DNA of 18,200 bases from JBMTVN01 sp046047235 (GTDB taxonomy: Bacteria; Verrucomicrobiota; Verrucomicrobiia; Limisphaerales; JAHDYP01): NCBI GenBank assembly GCA_046047235.1, contig JBJOII010000093.1, positions 1 to 18,200 on the forward strand, written 5' to 3'. Under the pieces are notes generated by a model. The model searched no databases. It was given only the letters and a program-made list of their open reading frames with translations, and was not told where the DNA came from. The position numbers were made by a program, and so were the translations under genes. Positions 6,582 through 14,046 of the stretch are shown here, in pieces; the stretch's first letter is position 1; every line of letters begins with the position of its first letter.

Positions 6582-7523
6582 ATGGTTGAATGGAGACTAG
6601 TCTTTGGGTGGTTTAGTGTTGTCCTGTGCTGCTGCGGCGTGAGCGTGCATGCGGCGGAGAGTCTATCGTTTGAGCCGGTCGACCGTGGGTTTCGGCTTCA
6701 GTGTGGCGGTCAGGTGTTGGGTGAGTTTGGGGTGGGGGATGAGCAGGTATTGCGTCCGTATTTTTCAAACCTGAGGAGTCTGGACGGAGTGTTATTAACA
6801 CGATCGCATCCTCCGGTGGAGGGGGTGGATGCGGATGATCATGCGACCATGCATCCGGGGGTATGGATGGGATTTGGGGATCTGAGCGGGGTAGATTTTT
6901 GGAGGAACAAAGGTCGGATGGAGTTTGTGCGTTATGTGGAGGATCCAATGGTTTTGGGTGAGAGGTTAAGGTGGGTGGTGGAGCATCGGCTATGGGGTGG
7001 GGAGTTGGAATTGGGGCGGGTGACCAGTTCCTTTGAGGTTTGGTTGGGGTCGGGCGGTTGGTTTTTGAGTTGGGAGATGGTTTTTCGGGCGGGGCCTGAG
7101 GGTTTGGTTTTTGGGGATCAGGAGGAGATGGGGTTTGGTGTGCGGGTGGCGACGCCGCTGGTGGAGAAGCGAGGGGGGCGGATACGGAACAGTCAGGGGA
7201 GGGAGACCGCGGCAACCAGCTGGGGGCAGGAGGCGGTATGGTGTGATTATTCCGTGGAGATTGAGGGGCGGCGTTTTGGCGTGATGTCGATGGTGGGGTC
7301 GGGGAATTTTCGTGGCAGCTGGTGGCATAACCGGAACTACGGCTTGATGGTGGCCAACGCATTTGGTCGGGAGGCGATGGGGCAGGGAGGGGTGAGCCGG
7401 GTTCGGGTGGAGGCCGGGGGAGAGCTGCGCTTGCGGTATGGCGCGTTTTTCTACGGGGCGGAAGAGGGTGGTGTGATGGATTGCGAGAGTGTATATCGGG
7501 CTTTTCTGAAGGCGGTTCCCTGA
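6582..7523 (+). CDS. Secreted DUF6807 (PmoA-like) family protein
   Basis: A 313-residue protein with a signal peptide (hydrophobic FGWFSVVLCCCGVSVHA, cleavage likely after Ala24 or Ala25). The family's conserved blocks are visible: RPYFSNL at 58-64, SHPPVEG at 75-81, DHATMHPG at 86-93, DFWRNK at 105-110, and a Trp/Asn-rich block SWWHNRNYGL in the second half. DUF6807 proteins are often annotated as methane oxygenase PmoA, but they are unrelated to membrane methane monooxygenase and have no established activity; the two conserved His blocks could hold a metal or substrate site. The start follows AGGAG at 6571-6575 with 6-nt spacing. The adjoining oxidoreductase suggests a shared extracytoplasmic step in sugar or polyol breakdown. 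Family call is firm, function unknown. Confidence 0.87.
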   Translation: MVEWRLVFGWFSVVLCCCGVSVHAAESLSFEPVDRGFRLQCGGQVLGEFGVGDEQVLRPYFSNLRSLDGVLLTRSHPPVEGVDADDHATMHPGVWMGFGDLSGVDFWRNKGRMEFVRYVEDPMVLGERLRWVVEHRLWGGELELGRVTSSFEVWLGSGGWFLSWEMVFRAGPEGLVFGDQEEMGFGVRVATPLVEKRGGRIRNSQGRETAATSWGQEAVWCDYSVEIEGRRFGVMSMVGSGNFRGSWWHNRNYGLMVANAFGREAMGQGGVSRVRVEAGGELRLRYGAFFYGAEEGGVMDCESVYRAFLKAVP

Positions 7524-7551
7524 CGGGGGTCGGCGAGAGTGGAGTTTGACT

Positions 7552-7558
7552 GGAGTGA
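7552..7558 (+). promoter_or_regulatory. GGAGTGA ribosome binding site deciding the GH35 start
   Basis: GGAGTGA lies 4 nt before the ATG at 7563 (GGAG core 7 nt away) and selects it over the in-frame GTG at 7539. The same heptamer precedes the starts at 2971, 6582 and 11566. Confidence 0.6.
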
Positions 7559-7562
7559 GACT

Positions 7563-9911
7563 ATGAGACGAGGCGTGAGTTTGGTTGTGATGTTGGGGTT
7601 GGTGTTGGGCTGGGTGTGTGTGGTGGGAAGTCCGGCGGTGGTGCGGGTGGGGGTGCCTTCGGTGCCGACGAGTGGCGAGTATTTGGGGTTGGGGGAGACA
7701 AACGCACCGGGTGGGCACAGCCTGGGGGCGGACAGTCTGAGTTTGTATCGGGATGGGGAGCGGTGGATGCCGGTGATGGGGGAGTTTCATTATGCGCGTT
7801 ATCCGCGGGAGGAGTGGCGGGATGCGTTATTGAAGATGAAGGCCGGGGGGATTCAGGTGGTGGCGAGTTATGTGTTCTGGATTCATCACGAGGAGGTGCG
7901 TGGGGAGTATGACTGGAGTGGGCGGAGGTCCTTGCGTGAGTTTCTGGAGTTATGCCGTGAGGTGGATTTGCTGGCGGTGGTGAGGATGGGGCCGTGGTGT
8001 CATGGGGAGGCGAGGAACGGCGGGTTTCCGGAGTGGCTGAAGAGCGGCGGGGCCGGGGTGGAGGAATCGAAGTTGCGGTCGGCTGATCCGGATTTCCTGA
8101 AGTTGGTGGAGGCGTTTTATCGGGAGGCAGCGGGCCAGATGGAGGGGTTGTTGTGGAAGGATGGCGGGCCGGTGATCGGGGTGCAGTTGGACAACGAGAG
8201 CGGGGATCTGGAGTATTTGCTGGCGTTGAAGCGATTGGCGCGCGGGTTGGGGGTGGATGTGCCGTTTTATGCGATGACGGGGTGGAGCGGGGTGGTGCCG
8301 GAGGAGGGTTTGCTGCCGTTGTTTGGAGGGTATGCGGACGGTTTCTGGACGGCGGAGGCGGGGGATTTTGCGGACGCGTATGATTTTAGTCCGGTGCGGA
8401 GCCAGGCGGACCCGGAGAACCAGAAGTTATCGAAGTTCCCGTACTTGTGCTGCGAGATTGGTGGGGGGATGGCGTCGAGCTATGAGAACCGGGTGGCGGT
8501 ATTTGCGGGTGACACCGAGGCCTTGGCGTTGGCGAAGCTGGGGTCGGGCAATAATTTGCCGGGCTATTACATGTTTCAGGGCGGGCAGAATCCGGAGAGC
8601 AAGGGGGGTGGATATAACGAGTCTGTGGGGAGTGGGGCACCGAACGAGTTGCCGGTGTTGGACTATGATTTTGATGCGCCGCTGGGGGCGTATGGGCAGG
8701 TGAGGGAGTCATATGACCGGTTGCGGTTGCTGCATGTTTTTCTGAAGGATTTCGGGACCGAGCTGGCGGGGATGCCCGCTTGGTTTCCGGAGGCGCGTGC
8801 GGGTGAGGGTGTGGGAGTGAAGTGGAGTGTGCGTTCGGATGGGGGGAGCGGGTTGTTATTTTTCAGCAACCATGAAGCTGGGAGGAGCGGGGGTGCGGTG
8901 ACGAACGTGCAGTTTTCCGTGGGGCTGACGAACGGTGTGCAGCTGGTGCCGAGGGAACCGATCGTGATGCCGGGCGGGGCGGCGGGTTATTGGCCCGTGC
9001 GATGGGATTTCGGGGGGGTGCGGGTGGATTATGCGACCGTGCAGCCGGTGGCGCGGTTGGAGGCGGGGGGAGCATTATGGTTTTTCTTTTTGGCGGACAA
9101 GGGGGTGGTGGCGGAGGTGGCGTTTGCGGGGGAGGATCCGCAGCGGTGTGAGCCGAGCATGGACGTGGCTTTTAGGCGGGTGGTTTCGGTGGCGGGTGGT
9201 GGGGAGCGGGTGGTGAACTTTGTGGTGTTGCCGAGCCACTTCATGACGCGGTGTTGGAAGCTGGAGCTTGGGGGGGTGGAGCGGTTGTTGTTGGCGGCCA
9301 ACGCGCTTTTGCCGGAGGAGGACGGAGTGGCGCGGGTGGAGTTGCTGCAGCCGAGTCCGTTGAGTGTGGCGGTGTTTCCGCCGATGGAGAGCGTGAAGCT
9401 GGATGGTTTGCCGGCGGCGGTGGGGAAGGACGGGGTGTTCGCGTATTTCAATTTGCCGCGGCCGTCGAGGAAGGCGGGTTTGGAATTGAAGCTGGTTCGT
9501 CCGGCGAAGGGTGAGGGGGCGAAGGAGAAGGCATTGGCGGAGTCGGAATGGGAGCGGGCGGCCGTTTGGAAGGTGCAGGTGCCTGAGGCGTTTGCGGGGG
9601 AGGACTTGTTGATGCGGGTCATGTATGTGGGGGATGTGGCGCGGTTGTATGCGGGCGGGAAGATGGTGGCGGACCAGTTTTATCACGGTCTGCCGTTTGA
9701 TTTTGGTTTGTGGCGATTGCCGCAGGAGGAGTGGGGGAGTCTGGAGTTTCGGGTGATGCCCTTGAGTTTGCGGGAGGGGCTGCGGGTGCCCTCGTTTGTG
9801 GAGCGGCTGATGCGGGATACGAGCAGCAAAGCTGAAGTGACAAACTATGGTTTTTTGGAACGGAGGCAGCATCGGCTGGAGGTGCGTGGGGTGAAGGAGA
9901 TTGTGCCATGA
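7563..9911 (+). CDS. Secreted GH35 beta-galactosidase-like glycoside hydrolase
   Basis: A 782-residue protein with a signal peptide (MRRGVSLVVMLGLVLGWVCVV, cleavage near residue 25). The (beta/alpha)8 catalytic domain begins with MPVMGEFHYARYPREEW, the GH35 pattern in which the enzyme starts with a G-E-x-H-Y-x-R block. GPWCHGEARNGGFPEWL matches the family's strand-4 region. The predicted acid/base is Glu212 in VQLDNESGD and the predicted nucleophile is Glu298 in LCCEIGGG, 86 residues later. These fit the retaining mechanism of GH35, which releases terminal beta-galactose. The C-terminal 400 residues look like beta-sandwich modules with no motif I can name. The end overlaps the next gene by 4 nt (ATGA). 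The real substrate could be another beta-linked sugar, as PVC GH35 members are poorly characterised. Confidence 0.88.
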   Translation: MRRGVSLVVMLGLVLGWVCVVGSPAVVRVGVPSVPTSGEYLGLGETNAPGGHSLGADSLSLYRDGERWMPVMGEFHYARYPREEWRDALLKMKAGGIQVVASYVFWIHHEEVRGEYDWSGRRSLREFLELCREVDLLAVVRMGPWCHGEARNGGFPEWLKSGGAGVEESKLRSADPDFLKLVEAFYREAAGQMEGLLWKDGGPVIGVQLDNESGDLEYLLALKRLARGLGVDVPFYAMTGWSGVVPEEGLLPLFGGYADGFWTAEAGDFADAYDFSPVRSQADPENQKLSKFPYLCCEIGGGMASSYENRVAVFAGDTEALALAKLGSGNNLPGYYMFQGGQNPESKGGGYNESVGSGAPNELPVLDYDFDAPLGAYGQVRESYDRLRLLHVFLKDFGTELAGMPAWFPEARAGEGVGVKWSVRSDGGSGLLFFSNHEAGRSGGAVTNVQFSVGLTNGVQLVPREPIVMPGGAAGYWPVRWDFGGVRVDYATVQPVARLEAGGALWFFFLADKGVVAEVAFAGEDPQRCEPSMDVAFRRVVSVAGGGERVVNFVVLPSHFMTRCWKLELGGVERLLLAANALLPEEDGVARVELLQPSPLSVAVFPPMESVKLDGLPAAVGKDGVFAYFNLPRPSRKAGLELKLVRPAKGEGAKEKALAESEWERAAVWKVQVPEAFAGEDLLMRVMYVGDVARLYAGGKMVADQFYHGLPFDFGLWRLPQEEWGSLEFRVMPLSLREGLRVPSFVERLMRDTSSKAEVTNYGFLERRQHRLEVRGVKEIVP

Positions 9912-11563
9912 GAGCGTTGGTGATCTGCCTGCTGGCGTGCGTGAGCGTGGTGGGCGGGGAGAGTTTGCGCTTGGATTACGAGGGAGGAGCGTGGCTGGTA
10001 ATTCGTGGTGAGGGGTTACCGGAGGCGGGAGTGCGGGTGCATTATCTGGAGGCGTATTGTCGGGCGGGATCGACCGAGGCGGACTGGGTGGAGCACACCG
10101 TGATACCGCATCGGACGGAGGTGTTGAGTGGGGCGGTGGGGGTGACTGAGTTACGCTTGCGGGATGTATTGGAGGATGGGTTGGTGGTGGAGCATGTGAT
10201 TCGGTCGGGAGCGGACGAGGTGGATTTTCGGGTGCGGGCGCATAATCCGACGGGACGGAGGTCTGAGGCGCACTGGGCGCAGCCTTGTGTGCGATTGGGT
10301 GAGTTTATGGGGTATGCGGCATCGGGGGGTGATTTGGAGGATTATTTGCCGGGGTGTTTTATTTTTTTGGATGGGCGGGAGGTGAGGTTGAGCGATGTGC
10401 GGCCTTGGGCGGAGGGGGCGCGGTATGAGCCGGGGCAGGTGTGGTGTCCGGCGGGGGTGCCGCGGGGGGATGTGAACCCGAGGCCGTTGAGTGATTTGGT
10501 GCCGAGTAACGGTTTGATCGGGGCTTACAGCGGGGATGGGGAGCGGATCTTTGCGACTGCTTGGGAGCCGTATCAGGAGTTATTCCAGGGGGTGATCCGG
10601 TGTTTGCACTCGGATTTCCGGTTGGGGGGAGTGGGGCCGGGTGAGGTGAGGGAAGTGCGGGGGAAGATTTACTTGGTGAAGAACGACATGCCGGCTTTGT
10701 TGGAGCGGTATGCGAGGGATTTTCCTGAGCAGGTTCGTGGTGGTGCGGGGCGGCTGGATGTTTCCATACGGGAGGGCAGTGAGGCGGGCGGGTTGAACGT
10801 GCGGTCGATATCGTTTCCGGGTGAGTTGTTGGATTTCCGGACGTGTGAGGGAGTGGTGGTGGGGTCGGAGGATCTGGGTTTGTTTCAGGTGAAGCTGCCG
10901 ATGGGTTTTGGGGATGGGTGGAAGAGTTGGCGGCGCGAGGGGGAGGTCTGGAGTTACGAGTGGCCGTATGACCGCGGGGTGGTGGTGCGGGTGGAGGTGG
11001 AGGTGGGGCGGGAGTCATTGAAGTTGCGGTATCGGCTGACGAACAACGGGGAGCGGGTTTTGGATCGGGTGCAGTTACACACTTGTGTGCCGACGACCGA
11101 GGCTCCGGCGTATTTTCCGGAGGTGAGGGGAGAGGGTGATTCCCGGAACTGGTCGGAGTTATATGAGCGGCTGCATGTGTGGTCGGGGGGTGAAGAATTT
11201 CGTTTTGCTGATGTGGGTTTGGCGGGGCGGGAGTTGCATTTGTCGTTGATGTTGGCGGGGGAGGAGCCGGTGGATTGGGCCTGGTGGGTGAATGGGGAGG
11301 AGACCTTTGACGTGCCGTTGGTGGCATTGACGGATCGGGGTGGCCGGGGGGTGGTGGCGTTGGGATTTGAGCGGGCGATTTGGGCATCAGCCAATGTGGG
11401 GGATGAGCGGGCGTGTTTTCATTTGTTCCCGTGGTTTGGCCGGGTGGAGCCGGGGGCGAGCGTGGAAGTGGAGGGGCGGTTGTATTGGATGGAGGGCGGT
11501 GTGGGTGATGTATTGGCGCGGTTTCGGAGTGATTTCCCGGAGTGTTTCAACGGAGTGAAGTAA
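9908..11563 (+). CDS. Secreted protein of unknown function with an internal duplication
   Basis: A 551-residue protein. The signal peptide is MRALVICLLACVSVVGG. It starts at the ATGA overlap with the GH35 gene, preceded by AAGGAGA with 7-nt spacing. Two similar halves follow. Half one has HWAQPCVRLGEF at about 122-133 and ends with KIYLVKNDMPALLERYARDF at 253-272. Half two has LHTCVPTTEAP at 390-400 and ends with RLYWMEGGVGDVLARFRSDF at 524-543. The conserved Cys127/Cys393 pair and the ending blocks are offset by 266 and 271 residues, so the halves have the same size. The pattern is all-beta with many Trp and Glu residues, as in glycan-binding or lyase-type sandwiches. I recall uncharacterised secreted homologues of the first half in Planctomycetes and Verrucomicrobia, but cannot name a family. 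No catalytic motif is evident. Confidence 0.8.
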   Translation: MRALVICLLACVSVVGGESLRLDYEGGAWLVIRGEGLPEAGVRVHYLEAYCRAGSTEADWVEHTVIPHRTEVLSGAVGVTELRLRDVLEDGLVVEHVIRSGADEVDFRVRAHNPTGRRSEAHWAQPCVRLGEFMGYAASGGDLEDYLPGCFIFLDGREVRLSDVRPWAEGARYEPGQVWCPAGVPRGDVNPRPLSDLVPSNGLIGAYSGDGERIFATAWEPYQELFQGVIRCLHSDFRLGGVGPGEVREVRGKIYLVKNDMPALLERYARDFPEQVRGGAGRLDVSIREGSEAGGLNVRSISFPGELLDFRTCEGVVVGSEDLGLFQVKLPMGFGDGWKSWRREGEVWSYEWPYDRGVVVRVEVEVGRESLKLRYRLTNNGERVLDRVQLHTCVPTTEAPAYFPEVRGEGDSRNWSELYERLHVWSGGEEFRFADVGLAGRELHLSLMLAGEEPVDWAWWVNGEETFDVPLVALTDRGGRGVVALGFERAIWASANVGDERACFHLFPWFGRVEPGASVEVEGRLYWMEGGVGDVLARFRSDFPECFNGVK

Positions 11564-11565
11564 CC

Positions 11566-12834
11566 ATGAGAACCCTTGTATTGCTGGTGTTGTGCTGTGG
11601 TGTGTTCAGTGTGCGGGCTGATCAGGCCGGGCGAAGGAATGCGGAAAACGAGTTGCACGGGTATCCGGCGGTGCGGGTGACCGTGGGGTTGGCGGATGCG
11701 GATATTGTGGGTGTGGACAACCGGGCCTTACAGGCGGCGGTGGATTACGTGGGGAACCTGGGCGGGGGCGAAGTGGTGATCGGGCCGGGGACTTATTTGA
11801 TGCGGGATTCACTGCATTTGCGGAGTCGGGTGACCGTGCGCGGGCAGGGGGATAGGACCGTGTTGAAGAAAGACGCCGAGTTTCGGTCGGCACTGGTGGC
11901 GGACGGGGATTTCGGGGAGGCGGCGATCACGGTGGAGGAAGCATCTGGTTTTGCGGTGGGTCGGGGCGTGTATGTGGCATCGCGGATCCAGAGGAATTTC
12001 CTGGGGATGTGTGCGACCATTTTGAACCGGAGGGACAACTACTTCACCTTATCGCGGTCGATGAATGCGGACATCATGGTGGCGGACGGTGGATTTGCGG
12101 CGACGATCTTTCCGGTGATCAGCGGTTATAACCTGGTGGATGCGCGGGTGGAGGATTTGGTGGTGGACGGGAATCGGGCGGAGAACCCGACGGAGGTGGA
12201 TGGGTGCCGGACGGCGGGGATTTTTTTGTATCGGGGTGATGCCGTGGTGATTCGGGGGTGCAAGGTACGGAACTACAGCGGGGACGGGATTAGTTTCCAG
12301 CAATCGAATGACGTGCGGGTGGAAGGCTGCGAGGTGGAGGGGTGTGCGGGGTTCGGGTTGCATCCGGGGAGTGGTTCGCAGCGGCCGACCGTGGTGGGGT
12401 GTCGGGCGGTGGGGAACGACAGTGACGGTTTCTTTTTCTGCTGGCGGGTTCGTGGGGGGCGGGCGGAGGGGAACTGGCTGGAGGGGAACGGCGGGTATGG
12501 GATGTCGATTGGGCACAAGGACAGCGACAACGTGGTGACGGGCAACACCGTGATTGGGAATGCGGGTGGTGGGGTCTATTGGCGGAACGAGAGCGAGCCG
12601 ATGGCGGCGCATCGGATTACCTTTGAGGGGAACATCGTGCGGGACAATGAGGGGTGGGGTTTGTTTGTGGATGGGGAGACGCACGGGACCGTGATTCGGG
12701 GGAACACCATTGAGGATAGTGGGAGTGGTCGGCAGGCGACCGGTATCAAGTTGGGGAGGAACGCGGGGGATGTGAAGTTGGAAGGGAACACAGTGGTGGC
12801 GGGTGAGGTTGTGAAAGACGAGAGGAAGCCATGA
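11566..12834 (+). CDS. Secreted right-handed parallel beta-helix protein
   Basis: A 422-residue protein with a signal peptide (MRTLVLLVLCCGVFSVRADQ). The start follows CGGAGTGAAG, 2 nt after the stop of the previous gene. Residues 52-100 carry the entry common to pectate-lyase-like helices: NRALQAAVDYV, GGGEVVIGPGTY and SRVTVRGQGDRTVL. From about residue 195 come repeated coils of the parallel beta-helix type, such as RVEDLVVDGNR, VVIRGCKVRNYSGDGI, RVEGCEVEGCAGFGL and NVVTGNTVIGNAGGGVYW, spaced about 22-26 residues. Such proteins are polysaccharide lyases, GH28-like hydrolases or epimerases. The catalytic residues differ per family, and I cannot place this one. It overlaps the next gene by 4 nt. 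A role in cutting an acidic or substituted glycan is inferred from its GH neighbours. Confidence 0.88.
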   Translation: MRTLVLLVLCCGVFSVRADQAGRRNAENELHGYPAVRVTVGLADADIVGVDNRALQAAVDYVGNLGGGEVVIGPGTYLMRDSLHLRSRVTVRGQGDRTVLKKDAEFRSALVADGDFGEAAITVEEASGFAVGRGVYVASRIQRNFLGMCATILNRRDNYFTLSRSMNADIMVADGGFAATIFPVISGYNLVDARVEDLVVDGNRAENPTEVDGCRTAGIFLYRGDAVVIRGCKVRNYSGDGISFQQSNDVRVEGCEVEGCAGFGLHPGSGSQRPTVVGCRAVGNDSDGFFFCWRVRGGRAEGNWLEGNGGYGMSIGHKDSDNVVTGNTVIGNAGGGVYWRNESEPMAAHRITFEGNIVRDNEGWGLFVDGETHGTVIRGNTIEDSGSGRQATGIKLGRNAGDVKLEGNTVVAGEVVKDERKP

Positions 12835-14039
12835 GTGGATTACGCCGATTGGGGGGCGCTTTGCTGGTGCTGGTGTGGCTGCTGGCAGCGGCATCGCAGG
12901 GGTTATTGGCGGGTGAGCGGGTGCCGATCTTGGGGTGGCACAGCATTCCGGAGCAGGAGATTTCGTTGGAGCGGTTTCGGGAGTTGGCGGAGATGGGGTT
13001 GACGCACAGCCTGATGCATTACAGTGCGGAGGTGAATCTGCGGGCGTTGGATTATGCGGCGGAGGTGGGGGTGAAGCTGTTTGTGGGGGATGGTCGGTTT
13101 GAGTCTGTGGGCGAGGGTTTGGAGGAGGCGGTGCAGCTGTATCGGGATCATCCGGCCTTGGCGGGTTACACCTTACGGGACGAGCCTTCATTGGGGGCGT
13201 TTGCGGGGTTGGCGGGAGTGCGGGAGGCGATTGGGCGGCTGGATTCGGAGCACTGGAGTTACGTGAATTTGTTACCGACTTATGCGAATGCGCAGCAGTT
13301 GGGTTGTGAGAGTTATCCCGAGCATGTGCGGCGGTTTATGGTGGAGTATCGGCCGGAGGTGTTGAGCTTTGACCACTACGGTATTCTGGAGGGAGACCGG
13401 TTGAGGGGGGATTACTTCCAGAACCTGGAGTGGATTCGGCAGACTTCGGTGGAGCACGGGGTTCCGTTCTGGGCGTTTGCGCTGACGTGTCCGCATCGGC
13501 CGTATCCGCTGCCCACGGCGGGTCACATTCGTTTTCAGGCCTGGAGTGATTTTGCGTATGGGGCGAAGGGGCTGCAGTATTTCACCTATTGGACGCCGAG
13601 GCCGGGGACGTGGGATTTCCATGATGCGCCGATTCGGGAGGACGGGACGCGGAGTCCTACGTATGAGTTGTTGCGCGAGTTTAACCGGGATGTGCAGGCG
13701 TGTGCGGAGTTCATTTTGCGAGGGAGAGTGGTGGGGGTGTATCACACTGAGCCGTTGCCGGCGGGGACGAGGGGGCTGGATGTTTCGAGTCCGTTTGTGC
13801 GGTTGGAGGGGGGAGGGGCTTTGGTGAGTCTCTTTGTGATGCCTGATCGTTCGAGGCATGTGCTGGTGGTGAACCGGTCCTTTGTGGAGCGGGCGACCCT
13901 GAGGTGTGAGTTGGCGGCGTGGGTGGATGGGGTGCGGGCGGGGCCGGAAGTGGCGGGGGCGAGGTTGGTGCGAGCCGAGGGGCGTGAGGTGGTGGTGGAG
14001 TTGGATGCGGGGGCGGGGATGTTTCTGAGGTTACAGTGA
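12831..14039 (+). CDS. Secreted TIM-barrel glycosidase-like protein, family not assigned
   Basis: A 402-residue protein with a signal peptide (MSGLRRLGGALLVLVWLLAAASQGLLAG). It starts in a 4-nt ATGA overlap with the beta-helix gene, with GAGAGGAAG just upstream. The barrel begins with ILGWHSIP, then a pattern of short strands and helices typical of clan GH-A-like (beta/alpha)8 folds. HPALAGYTLRDEPS places Asp117-Glu118 at the end of a strand; LSFDHYG (Asp181) and YGAKGLQYFTYW follow. Glu118 is a candidate acid/base and Asp181 a candidate active-site residue, by analogy only. The last 80 residues look like a C-terminal beta-domain of the type seen in GH-A enzymes. I recognise this style from uncharacterised glycosidase-like proteins but not a numbered CAZy family. 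Its end is 7 nt from the convergent SGNH gene. Confidence 0.78.
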   Translation: MSGLRRLGGALLVLVWLLAAASQGLLAGERVPILGWHSIPEQEISLERFRELAEMGLTHSLMHYSAEVNLRALDYAAEVGVKLFVGDGRFESVGEGLEEAVQLYRDHPALAGYTLRDEPSLGAFAGLAGVREAIGRLDSEHWSYVNLLPTYANAQQLGCESYPEHVRRFMVEYRPEVLSFDHYGILEGDRLRGDYFQNLEWIRQTSVEHGVPFWAFALTCPHRPYPLPTAGHIRFQAWSDFAYGAKGLQYFTYWTPRPGTWDFHDAPIREDGTRSPTYELLREFNRDVQACAEFILRGRVVGVYHTEPLPAGTRGLDVSSPFVRLEGGGALVSLFVMPDRSRHVLVVNRSFVERATLRCELAAWVDGVRAGPEVAGARLVRAEGREVVVELDAGAGMFLRLQ

Positions 14040-14046
14040 ATGGGAC

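Noticed and set aside
6582..7523. Methane monooxygenase subunit PmoA
   Set aside because: The product is soluble and secreted with no multi-pass membrane pattern. The name is a database legacy for DUF6807.
12049..13191. Long minus-strand open frame of 380 codons opposite the beta-helix gene
   Set aside because: It is rich in Pro, His and Arg, with no domain or signal. It is the complement of G-rich codons in a well-supported gene. The same applies to 1919-2983, 727-1575 and 10359-11387.
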